A DNA stretch of 64,000 nt from an uncultured Sulfitobacter sp. (GCA_913060815.1 CAJXSZ010000005.1:1-64000), one strand, 5' to 3'. Positions 19,008 to 30,577 are shown, counted from the stretch's first letter. The notes: generated from the sequence alone by a model not told the origin. Translations and numbers: made by a program.

Positions 19008-20119
19008 TGAATGAACGTGTGCATGTCGCTTTGCCAGATCGTGCCTATGATGTCGAAATCGGCCCGCATTTGTTGGCACAGGCGGGGGCATATGTCGCCC
19101 CGTTGTTGCGCCGTCCGCGCGTGGCCGTGATCAGCGACGAGACTGTCGCGGGGCTGCATCTCGAGACGCTGCGCGCAGGTCTGGCTGCTGAGGGCGTTTC
19201 AATGGAGGCGCTGTTGCTGCCCGCAGGAGAGGCGACTAAATGCTGGGCGGAGCTTACACGGTGCGTGGAATGGCTGCTGGACCAGCAAGTCGAGCGTGGC
19301 GATGTCGTGGTGGCCTTTGGTGGCGGTGTCACCGGAGATCTCGTGGGCTTTGCAGCCGCTATCTTGCGGCGGGGCGTACGATTCGTCCAAATTCCGACCT
19401 CCTTGCTCGCCCAGGTGGACAGCTCTGTCGGGGGCAAGACGGGCATCAACACGCGCCATGGCAAGAACCTTGTGGGTGCGTTTCACCAGCCCTCACTTGT
19501 GCTGGCTGATACCGCTGTTCTGGGCACGCTGGAGCCGCGTGATTTCCTTGCGGGCTATGGCGAGGTGGTGAAGTACGGGCTTTTGGGCGATGCGGACTTC
19601 TTTGACTGGCTCGAAGAGAACGGGCCCGCGCTGGCGCAGGGCGATGGCACCGCCCGCGTGGAGGCGGTGCGACGCTCTGTTCAGATGAAAGCGGATATCG
19701 TGGTGCGCGACGAGACGGAGCAGGGCGAGCGTGCTTTGCTGAACCTCGGGCATACATTCGGCCACGCGCTTGAGGCGGCGACAGGCTATTCCAACCGCCT
19801 GTTGCACGGCGAAGGCGTGGCGATCGGCTGTGCGTTTGCGTTCGAGTTGTCCTCACGCATGGGGCTCTGTGCGCAAGAAGCGCCAAGCCGCGTACGCGTA
19901 CATCTTCGCGAGATGGGGATGAAGGTCGATCTGGCCGATATTGACGGTGATCTACCCGATGCCGAAGCGCTGCTTGCACTGATGGGACAGGACAAGAAGG
20001 TGGTCGATGGGCAGCTCCGCTTTATCCTCGCACGCGAGATCGGGGATGCCTTCGTGACAGGGGATGTGGCGCAGGCCGATGTGCTGGCGCTTTTGCGCGA
20101 TGCACTGGCCTCGCGTTAA
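19007..20119 (+). CDS. aroB: 3-dehydroquinate synthase AroB
   Basis: The 370-residue protein matches AroB in length and motifs: NAD-binding GGGVTGDLVGFAA near residue 105, PTSLLAQVDSSVGGKTGIN near residue 130, and the zinc ligands in NLGHTFGHALE. It converts DAHP to 3-dehydroquinate, an early step of the shikimate pathway. It is coupled to aroK by a 1-bp overlap. Its 3' end overlaps the convergent membrane-protein gene by 4 bp. Confidence 0.95.
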   Translation: MNERVHVALPDRAYDVEIGPHLLAQAGAYVAPLLRRPRVAVISDETVAGLHLETLRAGLAAEGVSMEALLLPAGEATKCWAELTRCVEWLLDQQVERGDVVVAFGGGVTGDLVGFAAAILRRGVRFVQIPTSLLAQVDSSVGGKTGINTRHGKNLVGAFHQPSLVLADTAVLGTLEPRDFLAGYGEVVKYGLLGDADFFDWLEENGPALAQGDGTARVEAVRRSVQMKADIVVRDETEQGERALLNLGHTFGHALEAATGYSNRLLHGEGVAIGCAFAFELSSRMGLCAQEAPSRVRVHLREMGMKVDLADIDGDLPDAEALLALMGQDKKVVDGQLRFILAREIGDAFVTGDVAQADVLALLRDALASR

Positions 20120-20421
20120 TCCACGGGCGGGTTTAAATCGACGCCCCAGCGTTTGCAGAACCACATGAAAAGCGGCGCTTCGACCACGGCTACACAGAGA
20201 AGCGTGAAAATCCACCACGGAACGCCGAACAAAATCAACGAAAACGCCGTTCCTGTTCCGAAATAGATCAGGCCTACCACCAGTAGAACGGCAGCAGTCA
20301 GCACCATATCAAGAGCACACATCGTAAAGATCGTCTTTTTGGGCAACCGCGGGTAGAGCGCCATATAGGCGAAGACCATCGCGGCCGCCACAAAAAGGAA
20401 AACCTTGAGCTCAGCGGGCAT
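20116..20421 (-). CDS. Small membrane protein downstream of ssb
   Basis: The 101-residue protein has about three hydrophobic spans (residues 5-22, 30-55 and 60-90), positive charges between spans 1 and 2, and an aromatic-rich C-terminus (FMWFCKRWG). I recognise no family. It begins 8 bp after the ssb stop codon, so it probably shares the ssb transcript, and it overlaps the end of aroB by 4 bp on the other strand. Function unknown. Confidence 0.7.
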   Translation of the reverse strand: MPAELKVFLFVAAAMVFAYMALYPRLPKKTIFTMCALDMVLTAAVLLVVGLIYFGTGTAFSLILFGVPWWIFTLLCVAVVEAPLFMWFCKRWGVDLNPPVD

Positions 20422-20429
20422 CGCCAGCT

Positions 20430-20963
20430 TTAGAACGGGATTTCATCGTCGAGATCACGCGCGCCACCGCCGCCTTGGCCGCCGCCCATACCACCACCAG
20501 AGGTCTGGCCAAAGCCGCCACCGCCGCCCTGATCATAGCCGCCGCCTGTGTCACGGTCGTCGTAACCAGCGCCACCGCCGCCCATGCCGCCGCCACCACC
20601 GCCGCCGCCATCACGACCGTCAAGCATGGTAAGCGTGCCGCCGTAGTTGCGCAGTACGACCTCGGTGGAATATTTGTCCTGACCGTTCTGATCCTGCCAT
20701 TTGCGTGTCTCGAGCTGGCCTTCGATATAAACCTTGGAGCCTTTGCGCAGGTATTGCTCGGCGATGCGCACCAGACCTTCGTTGAAGATGGCTACCGTAT
20801 GCCATTCGGTCTTCTCGCGGCGCTCGCCCGAGTTGCGGTCTTTCCACGTCTCGGAGGTGGCGATACGCAGGTTGCAGACCTTACCACCGTTCTGGAAGCT
20901 ACGGACTTCGGGATCACGCCCCAGATTGCCGATGAGGATTACTTTGTTCACTGAGCCGGCCAT
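20430..20963 (-). CDS. ssb: Single-stranded DNA-binding protein Ssb
   Basis: The 177-residue protein has an N-terminal OB fold ([16 protein letters not shown]; residues 1-110), a long glycine-rich linker with runs of seven to eight Gly, and the acidic tip D-L-D-D-E-I-P-F that recruits repair and replication partners. The ATG at 20963 has GGGAGAG upstream; the frame is open further upstream but without homology. It coats ssDNA during replication, repair and recombination. I see no LexA-type GTTC-N7-GTTC site in its promoter region (20964-21171). Confidence 0.95.
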   Translation of the reverse strand: MAGSVNKVILIGNLGRDPEVRSFQNGGKVCNLRIATSETWKDRNSGERREKTEWHTVAIFNEGLVRIAEQYLRKGSKVYIEGQLETRKWQDQNGQDKYSTEVVLRNYGGTLTMLDGRDGGGGGGGGMGGGGAGYDDRDTGGGYDQGGGGGFGQTSGGGMGGGQGGGGARDLDDEIPF

Positions 20964-21171
20964 GGTGCTCTCCCTTTTGCGAAATATTATGTGCGAGGGG
21001 CCCGAATCTCGGACCCTCCCTTCCGCCGCCGTTATAACGGCATCGCGGGGCAGGCACACCGCCTTTCTGGAGGTATCAGGCCAATGCACCACTAGGACTG
21101 GTCACCGCGACATGACCTGCTATATTGGCGCCGAAAAGATTGGCGACCGAACAAACGGACAATGGTGTAGA

Positions 21172-21777
21172 ATGCGCAATTTGATCATTGCAGTGCTGAT
21201 TGGCAGCCTTGGTATGGGCGCGCCAGTCTATGCCGACATTTTCTCGTCCAAAAGCCGTAGCAAACTGTTTTCATCGCAGAAAAAGCTGCTCGATAACCGT
21301 GCTTCCAAACAATACCACAGCTCTGCGCGCCTTCAGCCGCCAAAAGTCGTAACGCCAACCAAATGGGACGATGCTGCCGGCTCTGAAAAGATCAAAAAGT
21401 ACCGTGGCCGCTATAAAGGGCCATTCCTTGCGATGGCGCGCTCTGCTGCTGACAAACACGGCATTCCGCAGGACCTGTTTTTACGCCTTGTCTATCAGGA
21501 AAGCCGCTTCAACCCCCATGCGATCTCGCATGCCGGGGCCATCGGGTTGGCGCAGCTGATGCCGGCCACGGCGGCGGACCTGCGCGTTGACCCGAAAAAC
21601 CCTGCGCAAAACCTCGAGGGCGGCGCGCGTTATTTGCGCCAGCAATATGAAGAGTTCGGCACGTGGCGCTTGGCACTTGCTGCGTATAATGCAGGTCCGG
21701 GAGCGGTGAAAAAACACGGCGGGATTCCTCCGTATCGCGAAACCCGCAACTATGTCCGGATCATCGCAGGGCGATAA
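21172..21777 (+). CDS. Lytic transglycosylase (SLT domain)
   Basis: The 201-residue protein has a signal peptide (cleavage near residue 21, V-Y-A-D), a basic spacer, and an SLT/goose-lysozyme-like domain with the catalytic Glu110 in Q-E-S-R-F-N-P, then GAIGLAQLMPATA and AAYNAGPGAV. It cleaves the MurNAc-GlcNAc bond in peptidoglycan in the periplasm. The chosen ATG directly precedes the signal peptide. It is divergent from ssb, and an AT-rich hairpin follows the gene. The short length suggests a dedicated small transglycosylase rather than Slt70 or MltC. Confidence 0.88.
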   Translation: MRNLIIAVLIGSLGMGAPVYADIFSSKSRSKLFSSQKKLLDNRASKQYHSSARLQPPKVVTPTKWDDAAGSEKIKKYRGRYKGPFLAMARSAADKHGIPQDLFLRLVYQESRFNPHAISHAGAIGLAQLMPATAADLRVDPKNPAQNLEGGARYLRQQYEEFGTWRLALAAYNAGPGAVKKHGGIPPYRETRNYVRIIAGR

Positions 21778-21794
21778 AGCGCGAATTAGCAGCA

Positions 21795-21823
21795 AATTGA
21801 CGTAAGTTTACTTAACGTCAATT
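21795..21823 (+). terminator. AT-rich 12-bp hairpin after the transglycosylase gene
   Basis: AATTGACG + TAAG (21795-21806), loop TTTA, then CTTA and CGTCAATT with a single bulged A between them. The stem is strong and lies 17 bp after the stop codon, but no T-run follows, so terminator or protein-binding dyad are both possible. Confidence 0.5.
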
Positions 21824-21997
21824 AACCAATCTTAAACCATTCGATTTGCAAGATAAGCGTTATTTATCAATTGCTTGAAGGTTCGCATCCCGCTGCCAAA
21901 ATGAGCATGCCCAATTCGCCGCCCTGTTTTGCCCCATTCTGGCCCCAATAGAGGGCGATACCTTTCGTCGTAACGAGTTTGGACGAGAGTTTGCAGC

Positions 21998-22417
21998 ATG
22001 AGCCAAGACATCTTCAATCAGCGGATCGCACGTATCAACAGCCACACGTATGGTGGTCGGTCAGCGATGACCTCTACTGAAGGTGGCACGGCAACGTCCA
22101 TGTACAGCTCCCCGTCTATGGGTCTTGAAACCCGCACGGCGCGCCGCAACTTCAAGCCAATGTTGCTGGGCGCCGTGCTGGGTATGATTGTGGGCACCTT
22201 GGCAGCAGGGCTGGAGAACGCGTCGATGCCTTGGGGACCAAGTTTCGAGTACAACCAGTTGCTGACGATGGTCGTCCTCGTCGCACTCTGCGCTGGTCCG
22301 ATTATGGCCATCACGGCGGCCACTATGCGCGCGCGCTTCCCGTCGTTCTTCTTTTTCGCCGCAGCCTATTTTCCCTGCGTGATCGGCTGCGCAATGCTTG
22401 ATCTACCGCTGTTCTAA
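21998..22417 (+). CDS. Hypothetical membrane protein
   Basis: The 139-residue protein has a polar N-terminus of about 50 residues rich in Ser, Thr and Gly, followed by three hydrophobic spans (about 55-72, 88-108 and 115-135). I recognise no family motif. The start at 21998 follows a long AT-rich leader containing several TTAA elements. Downstream is 140 bp of non-coding sequence, then the convergent ABC transporter gene. Function unknown. Confidence 0.65.
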   Translation: MSQDIFNQRIARINSHTYGGRSAMTSTEGGTATSMYSSPSMGLETRTARRNFKPMLLGAVLGMIVGTLAAGLENASMPWGPSFEYNQLLTMVVLVALCAGPIMAITAATMRARFPSFFFFAAAYFPCVIGCAMLDLPLF

Positions 22418-22530
22418 ACAATCAGCCGTCGTTCGAGCGGTTCGCGTTTTGGCACTTTCGCAACAGTGTCATCCCGCCTGATTTCCCGAAGAAACCAAGC
22501 AAACTGAATGCCAGCCTATAGCACTGCCTT

Positions 22531-22545
22531 GGCCCCATCGGGGCC
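22531..22545 (-). terminator. GC hairpin after the ABC ATPase gene
   Basis: GGCCCC-ATC-GGGGCC is a perfect 6-bp stem with a 3-nt loop 12 bp after the stop codon of the minus-strand ATPase gene. No T-run follows, so efficiency is uncertain. Confidence 0.5.
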
Positions 22546-22557
22546 GTGGTGCAGCGG

Positions 22558-24651
<2,094 letters not shown>

Positions 24652-24697
24652 CACATCTCTCCCAAACTGGAGGACCAAATCTCAGCGCATCACCGCA

Positions 24698-24740
24698 TTT
24701 CTTTTGGTCAAAAATATCCCGGGGTCCGGGGCAGAGCCCC
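24698..24740 (-). repeat. Dispersed intergenic hairpin element, copy 2 (inverted)
   Basis: Read on the minus strand this is GGGGC-TCT-GCCCC, then GGACCCCGGGATATTTTT and GACCAAAAGAAA, which matches the hairpin and tail of 14174-14238. It lies inside the transporter operon between permease and ATPase genes, where it could attenuate transcription or stabilise the upstream message. Confidence 0.7.
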
Positions 24741-24758
24741 GAAGGTCCCGCCGTTACA

Positions 24759-26225
24759 TCAATCGCGCAAACTTTCTTCACGTAAACCATCCGCCAACAG
24801 GTTCAGGCCCAGCACCAGCGTCAGCAGACAGACAGCAGGCGCGATGGCAGCGTGCGGATAGATCGACAGCAACCGGCGTCCCGCGTTAATCGTCGTGCCC
24901 CAATCGGGGCTCTCTGATTCAAGACCCAATCCAAAGAAGCCAAGTGTTCCTAGAAGGATCGTCGTATACCCGATCCGCAGGCAGAAATCGACAATCAGCG
25001 GACCACGTGCATTAGGTAGAATCTCCCAGAGCATAATGTACCACGGCCCCTCACCACGGGTTTGGGCAGCGGCAACATAATCGCGGGTCTTAATGTCCAG
25101 CGCCAAACCGCGTACAATTCTGAACACGGTGGGCGAGTTCACGAACACCACCGACACAAACACGACCAATGTTTCGGACGGCATCGCAATCCAATCCAGC
25201 GCCTGAGGAATTCCGGGCAGTGTGTAGCTGTCGTTCGAGACAATCGCGCCATTATTGGTGATCAATGACAGATATGCCCAGAACAGGCCCCCCAGCACTA
25301 CGATCAACAAGGGCGTTCGTATGGCAGGCTGGGTGTAGAAGCGTGAATTCAGCAAGACACAGAAGAACACGACCGGAAAGAAAAACAGGATCATCGCCAT
25401 ATAGCTTGGAATACCTGTTGCCACGATCTCGGGCGTGACCAGAAGAAAGAACAGCAAGATGACGGGAAAGGCGAGGATAAGGTTGGCCAGAAAGCTCAAA
25501 ATCGTATCAAGGCGCCCGCCATAATATCCCGCAGGCAAACCCAGCGTGATCCCGACCATAAAGGCGAAAACCGTTGCAAGCGGAGCGATCACGACAACAA
25601 CCCAAGCGCCGTCAAACAGGCGGCTGAACACATCGCGCGCCAGATTGTCCCCACCTAACAGGAACCACTGGAAATCGCCCTCTTCGGCACCGCGCAGCGG
25701 GGTTCCGGGCAGTTTGTTTTTCATGCCCGATGTCTGGCTCAATGTGTCGTGCGTCACAATCATCTCAAGCACGCCGCCAAAGAAGCCCGCAAAAACCCAG
25801 AACATGACAAGGCCAAAACCGATCATGCCAACGGTGCTGTCAAAGAGCTTTCCGTACAGTCCAAGCTTGCGCTTGAACATGATCGAAACGGCAAAGGTCA
25901 CGGCAAGGGCGATCCAGACGGGGACAAGCTGGCGTGCCATGCCGCCGATGATCCCAGCATCCGTACCCATCGCAACACCGCCAAGCAGGTAGAGCACGAC
26001 AATTCCGAGTGTCGCGAGAAATGCATAGCTCACTACTTTGCCGACAAGACCCGAAAATCCCTGATCGGCGGCCATCGTACCGTCCGCGGAGACTGCGCGC
26101 GTGCTGCCTTGAGGGACAAGGCCCAGCAGCATTTGCGCGATGATCCCTGCAAGCAGTATGGCAAGGGTGATGTAGAGGGCGAAATTCAGCGGCGACAGCG
26201 CGCCAGTCCAGGTAAGTTGTTCCAT
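24759..26225 (-). CDS. ABC transporter permease (DppC/OppC-like)
   Basis: The 488-residue protein is longer than typical DppC (about 300) because of an N-terminal part with several extra spans (residues 10-35, 65-85, 100-120 and 130-155). The core binding-protein-dependent permease domain follows from about residue 200 (GGDNLARDVFSRL, AGYYGGRLD), with the ATPase-contacting EAA-type loop near DYVAAAQTRGEGPWYIMLWEILPN. AAGGAGGG seven bases before the ATG is a strong ribosome site. It pairs with the permease encoded 14 bp upstream. Confidence 0.9.
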   Translation of the reverse strand: MEQLTWTGALSPLNFALYITLAILLAGIIAQMLLGLVPQGSTRAVSADGTMAADQGFSGLVGKVVSYAFLATLGIVVLYLLGGVAMGTDAGIIGGMARQLVPVWIALAVTFAVSIMFKRKLGLYGKLFDSTVGMIGFGLVMFWVFAGFFGGVLEMIVTHDTLSQTSGMKNKLPGTPLRGAEEGDFQWFLLGGDNLARDVFSRLFDGAWVVVVIAPLATVFAFMVGITLGLPAGYYGGRLDTILSFLANLILAFPVILLFFLLVTPEIVATGIPSYMAMILFFFPVVFFCVLLNSRFYTQPAIRTPLLIVVLGGLFWAYLSLITNNGAIVSNDSYTLPGIPQALDWIAMPSETLVVFVSVVFVNSPTVFRIVRGLALDIKTRDYVAAAQTRGEGPWYIMLWEILPNARGPLIVDFCLRIGYTTILLGTLGFFGLGLESESPDWGTTINAGRRLLSIYPHAAIAPAVCLLTLVLGLNLLADGLREESLRD

Positions 26226-26239
26226 TGTTTTGCCCTCCT

Positions 26240-27286
26240 TTATGAAATGCGAATGCGGGGATTGAGGAAGACATATCCGATGTCCGAGATAAGCTGCGTC
26301 AGCAGCACCACGATCACGGAGACGACCGAGACAGCCAGCAACAACTCGATGTCATTATTCCCTGCGGCCTGCACAAGCACCCAACCAAAGCCTTTGTAGT
26401 TGAACAGGGTTTCAACGATGACGACCCCGTTCAGCAGCCACGGAATTTGCAACATGATTACCGTGAAAGGTGCGATCAGTGCGTTGCGCAGCGCGTGCTT
26501 GAGCACGATATTGCCAAAGCTCACGCCCTTGAGGCGGGCAGTGCGGATGTATTGGGCCGTCATGACCTCGGTCATCGAGGCCCGCGTCATCCTTGCAATA
26601 TATCCCATCCCGTAAAGCGAGATCGTGAGGACAGGCAGGAAGAAGTTCTCGAAATTGGCACTCTCCATTGCGGAGGTGGCCGACCCCTTGAACCATTTTA
26701 GCCCGAAAGCCGAAGACGCGAAGACCGCGATGAAGATAACGCCAGATACGTATTCAGGCGTCGCTGTACTGACGATCGAGACGGTAGAGAGGGAGCGGTC
26801 AATCTTGGACCCCTCGCGCATCCCCGCCAGCACGCCGATAAGCAGGGCGGAGGGTACCATGAGCACAAGAACCCAGAACATCAGTTTGCCCGTGAGGCCC
26901 AGCCGCGTGGCCACGATGGAACTCACATCATCCTTGAAGACCGTTGAATATCCCCAGTCCCCCTGAATTACCCCGCAAAAACGGTCCCGCTCATCTACGG
27001 GAGTGCCCTCAGTGAAACAGCGCCCCGTGACGGTACCGTCTTCCTTCTCGGTCACCCAACCGGGCGCAACGCCAAGCCACTGTGCAAATTTGACAGGCAG
27101 CGGGTCGAGATATCCGCGATCATCCAGAAAAGACGCCACCGCCTCGTCGCTCATGCGGAAGTTGCCTTGGGTTTTGGCAAGCTTTTCGAGGTTTGGATAA
27201 AGGTTCGTCAGCCAGAAGACGATGAACGTCAGGCAAAGCGCCGTCAGTAGCATCAAACCCAGACGTCTGAGGATAAATAGTCCCAT
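26240..27286 (-). CDS. ABC transporter permease (DppB/OppB-like)
   Basis: The 348-residue protein begins with the DppB-type opening M-G-L-F-I-L-R-R-L-G-L-M-L-L and has six spans; the ATPase-contact loop is near YIRTARLKGVSFGNIVLKHALRNAL. It forms a heterodimeric channel with the downstream DppC-like protein. No substrate-binding protein gene precedes it: the next gene upstream is an AraC regulator, after a 331-bp gap. Substrate unknown; the family takes peptides, opines, nickel or other small compounds. Confidence 0.9.
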   Translation of the reverse strand: MGLFILRRLGLMLLTALCLTFIVFWLTNLYPNLEKLAKTQGNFRMSDEAVASFLDDRGYLDPLPVKFAQWLGVAPGWVTEKEDGTVTGRCFTEGTPVDERDRFCGVIQGDWGYSTVFKDDVSSIVATRLGLTGKLMFWVLVLMVPSALLIGVLAGMREGSKIDRSLSTVSIVSTATPEYVSGVIFIAVFASSAFGLKWFKGSATSAMESANFENFFLPVLTISLYGMGYIARMTRASMTEVMTAQYIRTARLKGVSFGNIVLKHALRNALIAPFTVIMLQIPWLLNGVVIVETLFNYKGFGWVLVQAAGNNDIELLLAVSVVSVIVVLLTQLISDIGYVFLNPRIRIS

Positions 27287-27617
27287 GAAGTATAGCCCCT
27301 GTCGTTGGCTGCAAACGGGTTGGTCCCGTCTGTTGGCTTTGGGCTTGTGCCCAGTTCATCGAGCGAATGCCCATGCTTATGAGTTTGGTGGCAGACCTTG
27401 CGGTCCATGCCGTGCAGCATCCGCTGCGATTGTTGTCCCCCTGGTCCGATGTCCGAACCGTTTTGTTGTATACGCCGCTCTCTACTGGCGGCTGTTAAAA
27501 CTATGAGGCACGACTAAAACGCTTAGGTCAATGTCGCATACCGCATATTTATCGCTTTTTTGCGACATGTGATGCCGTTTCCTTGCTGCGCGGCACACGG
27601 CCAACACCCTTATTAAT
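27287..27617. other. Non-coding leader of the ABC transporter operon
   Basis: This gap has no credible gene. It holds two short hairpins near the permease start, ACGGG-N5-CCCGT (27315-27329) and GGGC-TTGT-GCCC (27341-27352), and a longer inverted repeat at 27531-27568. A substrate-binding protein gene, often found at such a position, is absent. Confidence 0.55.
27531..27568. promoter_or_regulatory. Inverted repeat between the AraC and permease genes
   Basis: ATGTCGCA (27531-27538) and TGCGACAT (27561-27568) are perfect 8-bp inverted arms 22 nt apart. The right arm includes TTTGCGACA (27559-27567), the exact 9-mer of the palindrome at 10282. It could be an operator for the transporter or a hairpin at the end of the AraC gene. 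Confidence 0.45.
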
Positions 27618-28427
27618 TCAGGCGACCGCCCGTGCGACAGAGGTGGGTGCGCGCAATTGACTTGGGGAGTGCCCCGTATGCTGTTGCATAAAGCGGGTAA
27701 AATAAGCCGCACTGCCAAAGCCCAGATGCTGCGCGATATTACGTGCAGGATGTGTTGTCGTTTCCAGCAGGCTGCGGCCCGCGTGTACGGTCCGCTCTGT
27801 CAAAATATGTGCCGCGGTTCTGCCAGTAGCCGCTTTTACCGCGCGGCTAAGATGGGTGGGGGTGACGCCAAGGGCTTGCGCATAATAGGTCATCGTGTGC
27901 CCCGACATATAGTGTTTGGACACAAGCTCGGTAAACTGGCGTGACAAGCGCTCCGCCGCGTTGCGTTTGGCGGGCACATGCTCTTCGAGGATCATTTGCC
28001 GGCGCAACCAGACCGACATCAGCGCCACATGCGCCTCAAGCGCGTCTTGTGCCAGCGGGCGCGCTTGCGATTGCTCGCGCTGTGCTGCTTCGAGCAATGC
28101 CGACAGCTCTGCCTGTACATGCACATCGCGCACCCGCAAATGCCGTGGCAGGTCGGGCAGGCGCAAGGGCGTGCCGTCAGGGATGATCGCGGCGAGGCCA
28201 AGGCTTTGACGCCCGCTCTCGATCGCGAACAATGATCTTGCGGGCACGAAAACCGCATTATGGGTCCCTAGCCCGCGCATGCGACCGTCAAGTAGGATAC
28301 GTCCCTGACCGCGGGTGAACCACATAAGAGTATGGTGGGGGCGGTCATGCGCCAGCGCCAGCCGCCATGCATCGCCACCACTCATCTGGGCCAGTGTCAG
28401 GATGCTAAGTTGGCTATCGTACAGCAA
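27618..28427 (-). CDS. AraC family transcriptional regulator
   Basis: The 269-residue protein has an N-terminal cupin-like sensing domain (residues 1-130) and a C-terminal double helix-turn-helix of the AraC type (about 160-260; ALGVTPTHLSRAVKAATG and HLGFGSAAYFTRFMQQHTGHSP). The frame opens with TTG at 28427; a later start is possible. It lies upstream of, and parallel to, the ABC permease genes, so it may control them; that is inference from position. Confidence 0.85.
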   Translation of the reverse strand: MLYDSQLSILTLAQMSGGDAWRLALAHDRPHHTLMWFTRGQGRILLDGRMRGLGTHNAVFVPARSLFAIESGRQSLGLAAIIPDGTPLRLPDLPRHLRVRDVHVQAELSALLEAAQREQSQARPLAQDALEAHVALMSVWLRRQMILEEHVPAKRNAAERLSRQFTELVSKHYMSGHTMTYYAQALGVTPTHLSRAVKAATGRTAAHILTERTVHAGRSLLETTTHPARNIAQHLGFGSAAYFTRFMQQHTGHSPSQLRAPTSVARAVA

Positions 28428-28549
28428 AGCGGTTCTTCCCGAGTGGTTGATGGCATTGTTCGATTATTGAAAGCTTCTCGCCACCATAACGGGTATTTGC
28501 GGATTATGAAGCGATTAAATGATATACCAGAGGGTAGGTCCTGCCGATG

Positions 28550-29431
28550 TTAGGGACACTGAAGGGCCTGCCAGTCGCTCATCTTGCTTCTGATCCACGT
28601 GCGCTGGCGCTTGGCGTATCTTCGGGTGGCAATTACAGCGGCATCGCGAGCCTCGGCCAGCGTATACTCTCCGCGCAGATGGGCCATTAGCTCCGGAACA
28701 CCGATGGCTTTATGCGCGGGCAGGTTAGGGTTGTAATTCGGGGCAATGGCGCGCACTTCGTCCAGCCCGCCTTGCGCAAGCATCAGATCAAACCGCTGCG
28801 CGATCCTTGCGTTGAGCCAGTCGCGATCGACATGCAGCGCAATAGCGGTGCATTGATCAAGGGGCAGGAGCGGGGCGGGGGTCTCTGCTTGCCAGTCTGC
28901 CAAGCCGCGCCCCGTGGCCTGCAACACTTCCCATGCGCGCTGAACCCGCGCGCGGTTTGCCAGATCAAGGCCCGCTGCTGTGGGCGCGTCCAATCCCCCC
29001 AGCAATACCTCGAGCGGTAGGGTATCCGCATGCAGGCGCACCTCCGAGGGTGTCGCAGGAATATTGGCCAGCCCCTCGGTCAAGGCCTGAAAATAGAGGC
29101 CCGTGCCTCCCACAATGATAGGACGCGCACCTTGCTGCAGGATCGCATCCACCTCGCGTAGCCAATGGCCCGTGGAATATGGCACATCCTGATCAAGATG
29201 ACCGTACAGTTTGTGGGGAGCTTGAGCCTCTTCTTGTGCAGACGGGCGGGCGGAAATGATGCGCCAGCAAGCATAGACCTGACTGGCGTCGGCATTCACG
29301 ATAACTCCGCCGCCCGTTGCGGCCACCTGCAAGGCCAGTGCGGATTTACCCGATGCCGTTGGCCCCGCAATGAGTACGGGTTTGCCTGTCGGAGTGCTCT
29401 CGATCAGGGTCGCCGCTGCGTCATGTGACAT
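28550..29431 (-). CDS. miaA: tRNA dimethylallyltransferase MiaA
   Basis: The 293-residue protein has the P-loop G-P-T-A-S-G-K-S near residues 23-30, [14 protein letters not shown] near residue 110, and the C-terminal [14 protein letters not shown]. It transfers a dimethylallyl group to A37 of tRNAs that read codons starting with U. It is divergent from pyrH across about 107 bp. The length and motifs are normal for the family. Confidence 0.94.
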   Translation of the reverse strand: MSHDAAATLIESTPTGKPVLIAGPTASGKSALALQVAATGGGVIVNADASQVYACWRIISARPSAQEEAQAPHKLYGHLDQDVPYSTGHWLREVDAILQQGARPIIVGGTGLYFQALTEGLANIPATPSEVRLHADTLPLEVLLGGLDAPTAAGLDLANRARVQRAWEVLQATGRGLADWQAETPAPLLPLDQCTAIALHVDRDWLNARIAQRFDLMLAQGGLDEVRAIAPNYNPNLPAHKAIGVPELMAHLRGEYTLAEARDAAVIATRRYAKRQRTWIRSKMSDWQALQCP

Positions 29432-29538
29432 TTCTTTGCTTCCCCGATCCGCAGCGCATTGAACATGGACCGTATTTGCGACATTTTAGGCCCGAATAAA
29501 AGTACGCTGTACAATATACCCCTGAAAGGTCCCGCCCC

Positions 29539-30264
29539 ATGTCCGAGCCGTCCCAAGCCGCCTTCAACCGCGTCATGCTGAAAATCTCTGGCGAAGCACT
29601 GATGGGGGATCAGGGGTTCGGCCTGCATCCGCCCACGGTGGAGCGTATCGCCAAAGAAGTGAAGACCGTGCATGACATGGGTGTCGAGATTTGTATGGTT
29701 ATCGGCGGCGGCAATATCTTTCGCGGCCTGCAAGGCTCTGCGCAGGGGATGGAACGGACCACCGCCGATTACATGGGCATGCTCGCGACTGTCATGAACG
29801 CGCTGGCTGTGCAAAGTGCGCTCGAAGCCGAAGGCATCCACACCCGCGTGATTTCTGCCATTACAATGAACGAAGTTGCAGAACCCTACATCCGCCGCCG
29901 TGCTGTGCGCCACCTTGAGAAAAAGCGGGTCTGTATCTTCGCCGCAGGTACGGGCAACCCGTATTTCACGACCGACACTGCCGCGACCCTGCGCGCCAGC
30001 GAGATGTCTTGCGAGGCGATCTTCAAAGGCACCAAAGTCGACGGTGTCTATGATAAAGACCCCGTAAAACATGCGGATGCAAAGCGGTATGACACCGTCA
30101 GCTATGATGATGTGCTGGCCAAGCGTCTTGGCGTCATGGACGCCAGTGCCATCGCTTTGGCGCGCGACAACAACCTGCCGATTATTGTGTTCTCTCTTGA
30201 CGAGCCAGGTGGTTTCAAAGGCATCCTTGCAGGCAAGGGCACCTACACCCGCGTGCAGGGGTAA
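29539..30264 (+). CDS. pyrH: UMP kinase PyrH
   Basis: The 241-residue protein belongs to the amino-acid-kinase fold UMP kinases: K-I-S-G-E-A-L near residue 14, GGGNIFRG near residue 55, [21 protein letters not shown] and the C-terminal GTY. It makes UDP from UMP. AAGG lies about 10 bases before the ATG. It heads the run of genes toward frr, although the usual upstream rpsB-tsf pair is not here; miaA lies divergently instead. Confidence 0.95.
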   Translation: MSEPSQAAFNRVMLKISGEALMGDQGFGLHPPTVERIAKEVKTVHDMGVEICMVIGGGNIFRGLQGSAQGMERTTADYMGMLATVMNALAVQSALEAEGIHTRVISAITMNEVAEPYIRRRAVRHLEKKRVCIFAAGTGNPYFTTDTAATLRASEMSCEAIFKGTKVDGVYDKDPVKHADAKRYDTVSYDDVLAKRLGVMDASAIALARDNNLPIIVFSLDEPGGFKGILAGKGTYTRVQG

Positions 30265-30328
30265 ACCGCCAAATTAATGTCATAGTCTTCTGGCAGAGGT
30301 TTCCTTTTTCCACATCTGCGAGAGGCTT

Positions 30329-30577
30329 ATGACACATATGACGTCCCCCGATCAGCGCGACAGCGCGTCTGCGGTTGCAGCTGAACTGCTACGCCGCTTG
30401 GCGTTGCCGATTTTTGTGTTTGCTGGCACGTTGTCTGCCTATGCCTTGGCAACTGGCACAAACGTCTGTCAGGTCTGCCCACCCAAACCGGTGAGCAGTG
30501 CGTTCCCTTGGGCTGTATCGGCAGCCCTGTTCGTACTGGCACTGCAGAGCTTTCGGGCAGGGCGGCGCAAAGCTTAG
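30329..30577 (+). CDS. Small hypothetical membrane protein between pyrH and frr
   Basis: The 82-residue predicted protein has two hydrophobic spans (about 25-45 and 58-75) joined by a Cys-Pro-rich loop (C-Q-V-C-P-P-K-P) and a basic end. GAGAGG sits a few bases before the ATG. I recognise no family. Spacing to frr is 141 bp. The support is good coding-like composition, the ribosome site and a position within a conserved gene run; function unknown. Confidence 0.55.
   Translation: MTHMTSPDQRDSASAVAAELLRRLALPIFVFAGTLSAYALATGTNVCQVCPPKPVSSAFPWAVSAALFVLALQSFRAGRRKA

Noticed and set aside
20964..21171. LexA box upstream of ssb
   Set aside because: No GTTC-N7-GTTC or GAAC-N7-GAAC pair occurs in this gap.
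27222..27506. Plus-strand frame in the gap upstream of the ABC permeases
   Set aside because: It overlaps the permease start on the opposite strand, has no ribosome site and no protein-like pattern.
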